A stretch of DNA of 39,636 nucleotides from Methanobacteriota archaeon. GTDB taxonomy: Archaea; Thermoplasmatota; Poseidoniia; Poseidoniales; Thalassarchaeaceae. Location: assembly GCA_002708695.1 (NCBI GenBank), contig PAOZ01000028.1, positions 1 to 39,636 on the forward strand, in the 5' to 3' direction. The translations under genes and the position numbers were made by a program. Positions 1 through 8,861 of this stretch are shown here, piece by piece (position 1 is the stretch's first letter; the number at the start of each line of letters is the position of its first letter). The notes beneath the pieces are model-generated. The model searched no databases, was not told where the DNA came from, and saw only the letters and a program-made list of their open reading frames with translations.

Positions 1-89
1 GTCATTTGGGGTCCTTGTGGAGGCCCAGTCATTGGGGGTCCTTGTGGAGGTCCAGTCATTTGGGGTCCTTGTGGAGGTCCAGTCATTGG
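1..89. repeat. 27-bp tandem repeat, three full copies plus a partial copy
   Basis: Units begin at 1, 28 and 55 with gtcattkggggtccttgtgg and a fourth begins at 82 (gtcattgg). Copies differ at one or two bases only. The 27-bp period keeps the frame and encodes repeated MTGPPQGPx on the minus strand. The array may continue beyond the left edge. Confidence 0.9.
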
Positions 90-650
90 ATTTTCAGAAT
101 TTGAACCAATCTGATTTTCAATAGGAGTGGGAGGGGAAGGTGGAGAATTACTAATTCCATGTGCAAATGCTGCTGCTAAAGGATCATTTTCTTCGTTAAT
201 GTTGATTTGATTAGAAAACGAATCTTCGATTCCAAATCCAGAAAGAGCATTTTCAAAAGCATCAGAAAGTAAATCCTGAGAATTTTCAGATTCAATTGTA
301 ATTTCTTCAATATTAACTTCCATCCGATAATCTCCAGGAAATGGTCCCAATTCTCCTTGTTTTCCAAGGTGTTCAGCTGTAAGAATCCATGCGCCTGGTT
401 TTTTTGGAAGAAAATGTAATGCGTCATCTTGTCCTTTAGCTATTATATTGGTACTTAGTGATTTGAAAATTTGAACTCGAGCTCCAGAAGTTTTGATGTT
501 TAGTTTTGGGGCTTTCAAATTATTTTTGGTTGGATTTTGTACCAAGGTTTGGACCTGAATAGCATCTCTATCATCTTCATCAATGTCATCTCGAACTACA
601 ATTAATTGTATGACCAGGTCTCCCAACCGGAGCATAGTTGGAATCGCCAT
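1..650 (-). CDS. Hypothetical protein with beta-rich N-terminus and Gly/Pro/Gln tandem-repeat tail (3' end outside window)
   Basis: The reading frame opens at an ATG (650-648, minus) and stays open to the window edge, so it is missing from the ORF track. It starts MAIPTMLRLGDLVIQLIVV. The first ~120 residues look like beta strands and include a stretch (FLPKKPGAWILTAEHLGKQG) that resembles an extracellular beta-sandwich, but I recognise no named family. An acidic linker follows, then at least three copies of a nine-residue unit MTGPPQGPQ/P encoded by 27-bp DNA repeats that reach position 1. There is no signal peptide at the chosen start. The upstream RDD gene is on the same strand 46 bases away, so co-transcription is plausible. 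Function unknown; the C-terminus, possibly a membrane domain, lies outside the window. Confidence 0.75.
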   Translation of the reverse strand, partial: MAIPTMLRLGDLVIQLIVVRDDIDEDDRDAIQVQTLVQNPTKNNLKAPKLNIKTSGARVQIFKSLSTNIIAKGQDDALHFLPKKPGAWILTAEHLGKQGELGPFPGDYRMEVNIEEITIESENSQDLLSDAFENALSGFGIEDSFSNQININEENDPLAAAFAHGISNSPPSPPTPIENQIGSNSENPMTGPPQGPQMTGPPQGPPMTGPPQGPQM

Positions 651-696
651 ATTGCAAGCACATCCTAATCGCTACTTGAATCCGCCCATGTTGTGA

Positions 697-1284
697 TTAT
701 TTTATCGGACCACGATGAGCAACCGGAAGAGAATTAGCAATTGCCACAATACTCCCTGCTGATAAGTCGATTTCAGATTGATGTGTATGTCTTTTGTGAA
801 TTCGTAGTAAATCTCTCGAAATTAACCAAAATTGAAGAATGGGAATAAGATAGAATAATTTTCTAAATGCACGAATTTCCCAATTTTTAGATTCCATTGC
901 GTCTCCATTTTCTTTCACTATAGCCAGCCCCATTACTCGTTGTCCTAATGATCTTGAGAAACGTAAACCTGTATATTTCCAATATAGGAAATGTGTTAGA
1001 AGAATTGCGACAGCCCAAGCCAAAGAGTGGTGAAAATCTGGTGAATTCCAAGTAGTTATATCCCATGCAAGCATTACTCTAAATCGCCCATCAAATCTAC
1101 CCCCTAATATCGAAAGAATACTCATTACAAATATGACGTCTAAAATAAATCCACAGATTCTTTTGTAAATAGGAGCCAAAATAGTACCATCAGGAATTTT
1201 CCAATGATCATGTTCAACAGAAACGATGTGCTTCGCTAAATTAGTCACTTGACCATGTGTTGAAATTGGGCCCTCCATCTTCAT
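697..1284 (-). CDS. RDD family integral membrane protein
   Basis: This 195-residue protein has the RDD-family layout: a first membrane segment after a basic start (YKRICGFILDVIFV, around residues 39-55), a second segment (SLAWAVAILLTHFLYW), then the family's conserved loop SLGQRVMGLAIV, equivalent to the usual TPGKRLLGLRV. A further hydrophobic segment lies near residues 145-155. RDD proteins are poorly understood membrane proteins, some linked to ion exchange or to transport; the exact role here is unknown. It lies 6 bases downstream of the helicase gene on the same strand, so the two are probably one transcript. The ATG start fits the family's N-terminus. Confidence 0.75.
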   Translation of the reverse strand: MKMEGPISTHGQVTNLAKHIVSVEHDHWKIPDGTILAPIYKRICGFILDVIFVMSILSILGGRFDGRFRVMLAWDITTWNSPDFHHSLAWAVAILLTHFLYWKYTGLRFSRSLGQRVMGLAIVKENGDAMESKNWEIRAFRKLFYLIPILQFWLISRDLLRIHKRHTHQSEIDLSAGSIVAIANSLPVAHRGPIK

Positions 1285-1290
1285 CCCCTT

Positions 1291-3273
1291 TTACATTTGC
1301 AATAAGTGCCAAGCAATGAGGTTTTTTTCTTCTGCCCATGTAAGCCAAAAGTCCCAATCTCGTTGATTTTTCAATGTTTTTGGATCACCAATTACGACCA
1401 GCCCCCTCTTTGCTCTTGTTAATGCCACATTCAATCTCCTTGAATCATCTAAAAAACCAACATTTCCTTCTGGATTTGAACGTACAGCCGAGAGAATAAT
1501 TACTTCCTTTTCTCTACCTTGATATCCATCCACAGATCGAACTTCAACACCATTCCATTTTCCACCCTTTTCCATCCCTCCAGAAGTTTCCATTAAGTCA
1601 TGAATTACTCTAACTTGACCATTATATGGTGTAATGATTCCAATTTGATTCGGGGAAATATCCCCTCCTTGTAATATTGAATCAACCATTTTTAACACCC
1701 AACCGGCTTCAGTAGGATTTGCCTTTGAATGACCATCTGGAGAAACAATTTCTCCTCCATCTACAGGAAGGAATGCTACTGGATTTTCAAAGTCAGGCCA
1801 AATTAGTCCAATAGGTGCCGGCCTTTCTTGTTGAGATACTGCATTACTTAGTAGCCCCTCATATGATTGACGAGATGGAAAATCAGCAATACAGGGATGC
1901 ATTCTATATTGTTTCAATAACATAGTAGAATTTATGCCCAATTCTATTAGTCTTTCAAATAGAGAAATATTCAATCCCATTTCTTCAGCACGAGAAGAGA
2001 TTACAGTAGGTGGCAATTGTTTATGATCTCCAACTAGGACTAATTGTTTACATCCTCGCACAATTGGAACTAAGGTAGCTGGTTCGGTTGCTTGTGTTGC
2101 TTCGTCAATTAGTATTCTTGGAAATCTTCTTCCATCAAGAAGTTGATGTCCAGAACCAATACATGTCGCACAAATGACGTCTGCATTATCTAATATGTCA
2201 TCTTTCATTTGTTGTTCTATTTTTCTCGCATCTTTCCATCCCTTTTTCAAATCACGATGTGCAAGACCCTTGTCCTTCCCTTTCATTCCAGGAATTTTTC
2301 TGGACAAATCTTCGTTCAAATTTAAAATTACATCTAGATCCTTTCTAAGACGATGATTTTCCATTTTTGCATCTACTGTCGCTTCACGTAACGACTCTCT
2401 CACCTTGACAGGCTGGCCTAATCTAACTGCATTTATTCCAAGTGTTAAGAGTCCTTCCAATAGATTGTCTACAGCAATATTTGATTCAGCCACAGCCAAA
2501 ATTGGAGCATTACTATTTTTCACCCAACCCTGTAATATTCTAACTGCAGTATGTGTTTTTCCTGTTCCAGGAGGTCCTTGAATAAGGGTAAGACGTTGTT
2601 CCATTGCTTTGGCCACTGCTTCATGTTGAACATCATTTAATTGCGCTAAATCACGATTTTTTTCTGAAAAAAAACCTTTAATTCTATGCGGTGTTTTTGC
2701 TGCATCTTCGATATCCCTTACTTGGCCTAGTAGTATAGAGGAAAGATCGGTTGAATTTTCATCGGATAAGAATGAATTTAATGCATCTCTCATTCGATCA
2801 TGAGCGATTCGATTAGCACCTCTATCCAATCTCCAATGTCCTTGACGATGGCCTTTTGGTAGTTCATTCATAGCTAGCCGAATTGCAGTTCTTGAACGCT
2901 TAGCAACTACAGCTTCAATCGCATCTTTTCCCAAAGGGTCAGAACGACTAAGCAAAACGATATCTCCATGCTTGAATCGATGAGATGGTAATGGTCCACC
3001 TCCATCAATAGTTAGACGAAGTAATCGTTGCCCATACATCCATCCAGCAGATTTTGCTTTGAGTTGGAATAAACTAACTCCATGTGCCAACAATCGTTTT
3101 TTGTTCCAAGTTTTCAAACGATTTTCTACTTGAGACATTTCATCCTGTAATTCAATTTGTATAGCATCGATGAATTTAGCATGATAATCTTGACTTTTTC
3201 TTACATTAGTTCTAATTTCGTCATCTGATGAAAAAGTATTGACACGACGAATCCGTTTATTCTCGTCCGTCAT
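1291..3273 (-). CDS. UPF1/IGHMBP2-like superfamily 1 DNA/RNA helicase
   Basis: A 660-residue superfamily 1B helicase of the IGHMBP2/UPF1/SEN1 group. The N-terminal ~200 residues hold the beta-barrel-like accessory region (GDIVLLSRSDP). Walker A is QGPPGTGKTHTA near residue 235. Motif II is the diagnostic DEATQATEP near 390, followed by motif III GDHKQLPPT, motif IV QYRMHP, motif V DGYQGREKEVIILS near 582 and motif VI NVALTRAKRGL. All ATPase and helicase motifs are intact and the length is normal. The family unwinds RNA or DNA 5' to 3'; an archaeal role in replication or RNA surveillance is inferred only. It reads away from the plus-strand zinc-ribbon gene across a 135-bp divergent spacer and is followed at 6 bp by the RDD gene. 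Confidence 0.93.
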   Translation of the reverse strand: MTDENKRIRRVNTFSSDDEIRTNVRKSQDYHAKFIDAIQIELQDEMSQVENRLKTWNKKRLLAHGVSLFQLKAKSAGWMYGQRLLRLTIDGGGPLPSHRFKHGDIVLLSRSDPLGKDAIEAVVAKRSRTAIRLAMNELPKGHRQGHWRLDRGANRIAHDRMRDALNSFLSDENSTDLSSILLGQVRDIEDAAKTPHRIKGFFSEKNRDLAQLNDVQHEAVAKAMEQRLTLIQGPPGTGKTHTAVRILQGWVKNSNAPILAVAESNIAVDNLLEGLLTLGINAVRLGQPVKVRESLREATVDAKMENHRLRKDLDVILNLNEDLSRKIPGMKGKDKGLAHRDLKKGWKDARKIEQQMKDDILDNADVICATCIGSGHQLLDGRRFPRILIDEATQATEPATLVPIVRGCKQLVLVGDHKQLPPTVISSRAEEMGLNISLFERLIELGINSTMLLKQYRMHPCIADFPSRQSYEGLLSNAVSQQERPAPIGLIWPDFENPVAFLPVDGGEIVSPDGHSKANPTEAGWVLKMVDSILQGGDISPNQIGIITPYNGQVRVIHDLMETSGGMEKGGKWNGVEVRSVDGYQGREKEVIILSAVRSNPEGNVGFLDDSRRLNVALTRAKRGLVVIGDPKTLKNQRDWDFWLTWAEEKNLIAWHLLQM

Positions 3274-3408
3274 GTTATGTGCTAATGCCCCATGCTTATG
3301 ACCCTCCCGAAATTAAATTTGTTTTCTACTCACTTTTCTTGTCAACACAGACAGGGAGAACTTATGCTCGTTACATTACACGACAAGGTGATTGGGGGGG
3401 TGCATTAG

Positions 3409-4593
3409 GTGTTTCGAAGAAAGAAGACTGACGACCAGGGCAATAGTTGTCCATTATGCAGTCTAGAGAATCCAATTGATGCTGAATCTTGTAGTCGTTG
3501 TTATTATGATTTTACAGTAAGTTCTCATCAACAATCTAGAAAATCCGATGATCAAGTCGTTGGAGGTTTGTTAGATGAATTAACTTCTGGAATACAAGAA
3601 GAAGATGAAGATGAAAATAATGTTGATTGGACCAACCATTCATTTGACATGTCAGATTTCTCAGTTGACGTTGCAGAGTATGACGAATCAGATGATGTTG
3701 TAATCTCTCACTCAATTGGATTTGCGCGACAATTGGTATCAGAAGATGAAATTGGTGGTGAAAACAAAGAGGATGATTTTGTCCTTTCCTCTGACGATGC
3801 ACCATCTTCTGTTGAGAAATTTATTGTTCCTAAAGAAGATGAAACTGATGTTTCTATTCCTGAACCTACAATGGTGAAATTGGTGGATCCAACTTCTAAT
3901 ACAACAACTGAAATGGATTCAGATTTATTGAATGATGATTGGAATGTTACTGATTCAGCACCTATATTAGAATCAGAAGAAGAGGAAGATATAGTTCCTA
4001 CACCCGTTTCCGATCCTCCTCTTCAGACGACTAATGTGGTTGAAACCCCTCAACTTCCTTCTACAGATTCTACATTGCCTCCAATGCCTACAGCACAATC
4101 CCCTCCACCTCAACAAATTCAACAGCCACGACCTAATCCGGCTAATTCTCCTTCATTGCCTACCCCCCCTAGTCCGATATCCGCACCACCTTCGGATGTT
4201 TTCCAGACTCCAAATCCGAAACCGCAAGAATCCCCCACAATGCCAATAATGCCATCCATGCCTACAGAACAACCCCCTCCACCACAACAAATTCAACAGA
4301 AAGAAACAACAATTTGGCCATGGAATCAAGGAGAACCATGGGATGATCGAATTCTTGCCTCTAAAATAAAAGAAGCAATGGAAGCGGCAAAATCAGATAG
4401 GAAAGATGAAGCTGCTAAAATTCTTGATGAGATTGGTCCACATCTCTCAGATCGTTATCGTTTAATGTTATATGTGGGCGCTCTATTGAAAAATTTGGGA
4501 CGAACAAATGAATTAGCTGCTATGCTAAATGCTGCTAAATCTTCTAAATCCGAAAATGAACATGTTCAAGCGGCATTGAAGCAGTTGGGTTGA
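3409..4593 (+). CDS. Zinc-ribbon, proline-rich, TPR-like C-terminal protein
   Basis: The start is a GTG at 3409, preceded by a G-rich run (attggggggg). The protein (394 residues) opens with a short zinc ribbon, CPLC at residues 14-17 and CSRC at 28-31. A long acidic, disordered section follows, then a Pro/Gln-rich linker containing two near-identical copies of MPTxQxPPPQQIQQ. The last ~85 residues (from about 310) are amphipathic helices resembling one or two TPR repeats. It has no membrane segment or catalytic motif, so it looks like a scaffold or adaptor. Its stop overlaps the start of the acetyltransferase gene (TTGA), indicating translational coupling. I do not recognise a named family. 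Confidence 0.8.
   Translation: MFRRKKTDDQGNSCPLCSLENPIDAESCSRCYYDFTVSSHQQSRKSDDQVVGGLLDELTSGIQEEDEDENNVDWTNHSFDMSDFSVDVAEYDESDDVVISHSIGFARQLVSEDEIGGENKEDDFVLSSDDAPSSVEKFIVPKEDETDVSIPEPTMVKLVDPTSNTTTEMDSDLLNDDWNVTDSAPILESEEEEDIVPTPVSDPPLQTTNVVETPQLPSTDSTLPPMPTAQSPPPQQIQQPRPNPANSPSLPTPPSPISAPPSDVFQTPNPKPQESPTMPIMPSMPTEQPPPPQQIQQKETTIWPWNQGEPWDDRILASKIKEAMEAAKSDRKDEAAKILDEIGPHLSDRYRLMLYVGALLKNLGRTNELAAMLNAAKSSKSENEHVQAALKQLG
4087..4299 (+). repeat. Duplicated 39-bp segment (4087-4125 and 4261-4299)
   Basis: Both copies start cctacag and end caacaaattcaacag and each is preceded by atg. They differ at a few bases. They encode the PTAQSPPPQQIQQ and PTEQPPPPQQIQQ segments of the zinc-ribbon protein's linker, spaced 174 bp apart, which looks like an internal duplication of the proline-rich region. 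Confidence 0.8.
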
Positions 4594-5210
4594 ATCAGGT
4601 GGCTCCATCAGAATTCGAGGACTGGACTCGTTTGGAGCAAGATTTAGAATCTGGAATCAAATTGGTTCCACTTACTCAAAATCATACTAATGCATTAATT
4701 TCCGCATTTACTGATGATTCAAGTTCGGTTAGAATTGCTATGCCTTGGTTAGATTCATCGTTGTCAATAGAATTTCAAATCAGTACTTTCATCGTTGACG
4801 TAACATCTGGTCCGAATTCGAATCATTATCATCATTGGGTGTTGATAGATACAGATACAGATGAAATAGTTGGATTAATTGGATTTGATGTAGTTAGATT
4901 TCGGACCGTCGAAAGAAAATCATTGAGTCGAGGAATTCATTGGAATCTTGGTTATTGGATTGCACCAGATTATCGCCGAAGAGGATTAGCTTCAGATTCG
5001 ATAGATATCATGATTAATATTGCAGCAAAATGTGGTGTAGATGTTGTACAACTTTCTGCCAATCCTCTTAATGTGGGAGGCATAATTACAATTCGTTCCG
5101 CAGTACAAAGACATGGAGGAATAAATTCAGAATTTGGAGTTGAGTTGATAGAAGATAATGAAGGCAACATGGTTGAATATGAAGCGTATTGGATACTAAC
5201 CGGTGAATGA
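4590..5210 (+). CDS. GNAT family N-acetyltransferase (RimJ/RimL-like)
   Basis: About 206 residues with the RimJ/RimL subfamily pattern. There is a central strand pair (HHWVLIDTDTDEIVGLIGFD), then NLGYWIAPDYRRRGLAS, whose RRRGLA is the acetyl-CoA pyrophosphate-binding turn. A region like the usual NxxSxxVxxKxGF follows (ANPLNVGGIITIRSAVQRHGG). Such enzymes transfer acetyl from acetyl-CoA to an amine, often a protein N-terminus, an amino sugar or an antibiotic; the substrate cannot be read here. The start is uncertain: a TTG overlapping the upstream stop (TTGA) or the GTG at 4599. Downstream it abuts or overlaps the NodB-type deacetylase. Confidence 0.85.
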   Translation: MNQVAPSEFEDWTRLEQDLESGIKLVPLTQNHTNALISAFTDDSSSVRIAMPWLDSSLSIEFQISTFIVDVTSGPNSNHYHHWVLIDTDTDEIVGLIGFDVVRFRTVERKSLSRGIHWNLGYWIAPDYRRRGLASDSIDIMINIAAKCGVDVVQLSANPLNVGGIITIRSAVQRHGGINSEFGVELIEDNEGNMVEYEAYWILTGE

Positions 5211-6027
5211 AATGGCTTCCAGATACTGGTTTTCAGTAGATTCTGATGACCTACACCATCATCCATCAATTTCTGGTCATCCCACTAGATCAAAGATTAC
5301 ACCATGGTGCTTAGAATTAGATCCTAGGCCTATGAGCAACACTTTGATTGATTCATTCAAGTCTTTAGAAAAATGGTGGACTAATAGAAGAGATGATGAA
5401 AAATTAACTATTTTTGTAATTGCAGAACAATTCGAAGATCCACATTTTATTGATGCAATAAATAGTCTTCAAAATAGTCGTCCTGGTTTGAGAATTGGGA
5501 TTCATGGATTGAAACATATTTGTTGGTCTGCTTGGGGGAATCGTTCTGAAGAATTTAATTCTGCGATATCAGAATCATTACGAATAATACAAACCTTTGC
5601 TGGAGACTCATTCAGACCTTGGTTCCGTGCTCCAGGAGGTTATATCGCTCCTTGGATGATTCCTATTTTGAAAAATCAAGGAATCACCCTTGATTCATCC
5701 ATTAATCCAGTATGGTTGTTGAGGAAAAAATCTGGGAAAAATAAAAATGGTAAAGTAAACGGGTGGCAACGAATAAGAAATGAATTGATCAAGAACCAAA
5801 TCATCGAGCGTGAATGGTTATCAAAAAATGGAATGCCAACAAATGGACCTGCGCTTCATATTCCACTTCTAAGGTCACATTCAAAATGGGTTTGGAAAAG
5901 AAAATTATCCAATTTACAGTGTTCAAATGATCTCGAATTACTCGACCCATCAATTCCTATTGTCTCAATTTATTGGCATGTTTTAGATCATGGTAGGAAA
6001 AAATCTTGGTCTCCCCCAATTCCTTAG
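5203..6027 (+). CDS. NodB-type polysaccharide deacetylase family protein
   Basis: A 274-residue protein (271 if it starts at the ATG at 5212, just after the upstream stop) of the carbohydrate esterase 4/NodB fold. The first strand ends in SVDSDD, the position of the family's metal/base aspartates. IHGLKH near residues 101-106 fits the HxxxH zinc motif, and FRAPGG near 141-146 is the conserved RxPxG motif. The C-terminal motif is probably YWHVLDHG near the end. The family removes acetyl groups from N-acetyl sugars. There is no signal peptide, so it should act in the cytoplasm. Its stop codon shares two bases with the stop of convergent aceE. Adjacent placement to an acetyltransferase hints at sugar modification, which is inference. 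Confidence 0.8.
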   Translation: MNEMASRYWFSVDSDDLHHHPSISGHPTRSKITPWCLELDPRPMSNTLIDSFKSLEKWWTNRRDDEKLTIFVIAEQFEDPHFIDAINSLQNSRPGLRIGIHGLKHICWSAWGNRSEEFNSAISESLRIIQTFAGDSFRPWFRAPGGYIAPWMIPILKNQGITLDSSINPVWLLRKKSGKNKNGKVNGWQRIRNELIKNQIIEREWLSKNGMPTNGPALHIPLLRSHSKWVWKRKLSNLQCSNDLELLDPSIPIVSIYWHVLDHGRKKSWSPPIP

Positions 6028-8729
6028 AGAGAGGTAATATCATTTCTTCTGAATTCAATTCCAAATTCTTCCTTTGCTGCATCAAAAATTGCAATATCAA
6101 GTGTTCCTCTACGCACTAATCCTGCTAAAGATGCTAGAACGATATGTTCGGCATCGACTTCGAAAAATCGTCTAAGTGCAGTTCGAGTATCTGAACGGCC
6201 GAAACCATCGGTACCTAGTACAATGTATTGCCCTTTTATCCAAGGGCGAATAAGTTCAGGGACCGCTTGAATATTATCTGAAGCGGCTACAACAACTGAC
6301 GCAGCACTACTGCCGACAATTGTTCCGTCCAATGGAAGTTCATCGTCTATAGCAGACAAACGATATCCATTCAATCGTTGTGATCTTTCATTCTCTGAGC
6401 CTTCTCTATACAATTCACCATAAGATGTGACTGACCAAACTTTACTTGCAATTCCCATATTCAACAAAATCTCTGCAGCTTTCAGAACTTGTTGAATTAT
6501 GGGCCCTGAACCCAAAAGGTAGACTGGTTCCTCGCTTGATCTCCCATTATTTGGTTGAAATTCTTTGTATAGGTAAATCCCACTTAGAATGTCTTTTTCA
6601 TCTATTCCTTCAGGTATTTCAGGCATTGAATAATTTTCATTATATAGAGCAATGTAATGCATGACATCTTTGTTTTCAACATACATTTCATTGATTCCAT
6701 GTTTGATAATTGCTGCAATTTCATATGCAAATGCAGGATCCCAAGATCTTACTGCAGGATTAGTATGTGCCATGAGTAATGAGTGTCCATCTTGATGTTG
6801 TAGTCCTTCACCATTGAGAGTCGTTCTTCCTGATGTTGCACCCATTAGAAACCCCCTCGCCCTTCCATCCGCTGCTGCCCAAATTAGATCTGCAACACGT
6901 TGGAATCCAAACATAGAGTAGAACGTATAGAATGGAATTGTGGGCATTCCCGCAGTGGCATAAGACATAGCACTTGCAATAAATGTCGACATAGCGCCTG
7001 CTTCGTTAATTCCAGCCTGAATTATTTGGCCTTCACTACTCACCTTATATTTCATCAATGTTTTATGATCAACGGGCTTGTACAATTGCCCCTCAGGATG
7101 ATAAATCCCAAATTCAGAAAATAGCGGATCCATTCCAAAAGTTCGAGCTTCATCAGGAATTATCAATACAATATTGGAACCAATTTCCTTATTTTTCATC
7201 AGTCCTCTAAGTATTTTCACGAATGACATTGTTGTGCTAACTTCCAATGCACCCTTTGTCCCTTTATTGAATTCAGTAAATACCTCTGAATCAACGACCA
7301 ATGATTTATCTGATGTTTTTCTTTGAGGTATTGGACCTCCTAGATGTTCTCTTCTTTGGAGCATATATTCTTCAATTTCTGGCATCATACCTGGTTCTAC
7401 AAAAGGATATGAATCCAATTCTGAATCTGAGAATTCTAGCCCAATCATATCTCTCATGTGAATCATTGCATCTTTGTCTGCTTTCTTCTTTTGATGAGTG
7501 GTATTTCTTCCTGCGAATCCTGAACCAAGTCCATATCCTTTGATTGTCCTAGCAAGGATCACTGTAGGTGTTCCTTTATTTGCTCTAGCAGATGTAAAGG
7601 CGGCATGTATTTTTTCCATGTCGTGACCCCCAAGGTTTTCAGTCAAAGAAAGCAAATCAGAATCAGTCCATCCATCAATCAATGTAGTAAGTTCTGGAGT
7701 GTTGAACAATTCTTTTCGAATAATTGACGCATCTCCAGTAAGAATACGTTGTTCATCACCATCAACCAATTCATTCAATCTTCGAATGAGATATTTTCCA
7801 TTTTGATGATTGAATAATTGGTCCCATTTGCTGCCCCATAGTAATTTTATTACATTCCATCCAGCACCACTGAATCTCCCCTCCAATTCTTGAACAATTT
7901 TTCCATTTCCTCTTACTGGTCCATCCAACCTCTGAAGATTACAATTAATGATGAAAACTAGATTATCCAATCCTTCTCTAGATGCTAGAGCCAGTTCAGA
8001 CAACGATTCAGGTTCATCAGATTCTCCATCGCCCATTGTATACCAAATTGTACTATCGTTAGTATCTGCTAGTCCTCGATCAGTTAGATAACGATTGAAT
8101 CTTGCGTGATGAATTGCAGACATGCCTCCCAGTCCCATGCTTACCGTTGGAAATTCCCAAAATTCAGGCATTAATCTCGGATGAGGATAAGACGAGAGTC
8201 CTCTAAGTCCTACCTCTTGGCGGAAATTTTCAATTTGTTCTTTACTCAATCTGCCTTCTAGCCATGCCCTAGCATAAATTCCAGGACTAGCATGTCCTTG
8301 GAAATATATGTGATCACCAATTCCATACTTCCCATCATTTCCCTTGAAATGATGATTCATTCCGACTTCCCAAAGAGTACTTACTGAAGCATATGTGGAG
8401 ATATGCCCTCCAATCCCATCAATTTCTTTGTTAGCTTTAGTGACCATCATCATTGCATTCCATCGTAGAATACCATGGATTGTTGATTCAATATCGAGAT
8501 TTCCAGGATAAGTTGGTTGTTCATCAGAATGAATTGTGTTAAGATAGGGTGTAGAAACTGGTCGAATATCAATTCCATTTCTCTTTGCTTCCGCCAATGT
8601 TTCTAGAAGAATTTGTTCAGCATCCTCCATTCCTAATTGTTCGATTACCTGCCGAATAGAATTTTTCCACTCGTCAGTATGTTGGGGGTCAGAGGAATCA
8701 ACTGGGGGTCGTCGGGTATACCAATCCAT
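6024..8729 (-). CDS. aceE: Pyruvate dehydrogenase E1 component, homodimeric AceE type
   Basis: 901 residues, close to the 887 of the Escherichia coli enzyme, and alignable by eye along its length. Visible signatures are the substrate-channel region GHASPGIYARAWLEGRL, the thiamine diphosphate motif GDGESDEPES near 231 with LVFIINCNLQRLDGPVRGNG after it, the active-site GGHD near 367, and QHQDGHS near 648. The enzyme decarboxylates pyruvate and passes the acetyl group to the lipoyl domain of E2. No E2 or E3 gene is in the window. The homodimeric form is typical of proteobacteria and actinobacteria, whereas most archaea use ferredoxin oxidoreductases or alpha/beta E1, so transfer from bacteria is likely. 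A GGGAGTGA sequence lies just upstream of the ATG. Confidence 0.96.
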   Translation of the reverse strand: MDWYTRRPPVDSSDPQHTDEWKNSIRQVIEQLGMEDAEQILLETLAEAKRNGIDIRPVSTPYLNTIHSDEQPTYPGNLDIESTIHGILRWNAMMMVTKANKEIDGIGGHISTYASVSTLWEVGMNHHFKGNDGKYGIGDHIYFQGHASPGIYARAWLEGRLSKEQIENFRQEVGLRGLSSYPHPRLMPEFWEFPTVSMGLGGMSAIHHARFNRYLTDRGLADTNDSTIWYTMGDGESDEPESLSELALASREGLDNLVFIINCNLQRLDGPVRGNGKIVQELEGRFSGAGWNVIKLLWGSKWDQLFNHQNGKYLIRRLNELVDGDEQRILTGDASIIRKELFNTPELTTLIDGWTDSDLLSLTENLGGHDMEKIHAAFTSARANKGTPTVILARTIKGYGLGSGFAGRNTTHQKKKADKDAMIHMRDMIGLEFSDSELDSYPFVEPGMMPEIEEYMLQRREHLGGPIPQRKTSDKSLVVDSEVFTEFNKGTKGALEVSTTMSFVKILRGLMKNKEIGSNIVLIIPDEARTFGMDPLFSEFGIYHPEGQLYKPVDHKTLMKYKVSSEGQIIQAGINEAGAMSTFIASAMSYATAGMPTIPFYTFYSMFGFQRVADLIWAAADGRARGFLMGATSGRTTLNGEGLQHQDGHSLLMAHTNPAVRSWDPAFAYEIAAIIKHGINEMYVENKDVMHYIALYNENYSMPEIPEGIDEKDILSGIYLYKEFQPNNGRSSEEPVYLLGSGPIIQQVLKAAEILLNMGIASKVWSVTSYGELYREGSENERSQRLNGYRLSAIDDELPLDGTIVGSSAASVVVAASDNIQAVPELIRPWIKGQYIVLGTDGFGRSDTRTALRRFFEVDAEHIVLASLAGLVRRGTLDIAIFDAAKEEFGIEFRRNDITSL

Positions 8730-8861
8730 TCTGAATCACTCCCATTCCTTGTTTATGGGCAGTAGTAACTGTATTTCACGCTTGGTACGGGGCCAGTGTC
8801 AACCATCTACTATTGAACTAAAATTGACAAATATTTAGAAGGAGTTTTCTTAGCGCTGTTT

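Noticed and set aside
1-89. Repeat array as a CRISPR
   Set aside because: Repeats are directly adjacent without spacers and keep a reading frame, so they are coding tandem repeats.
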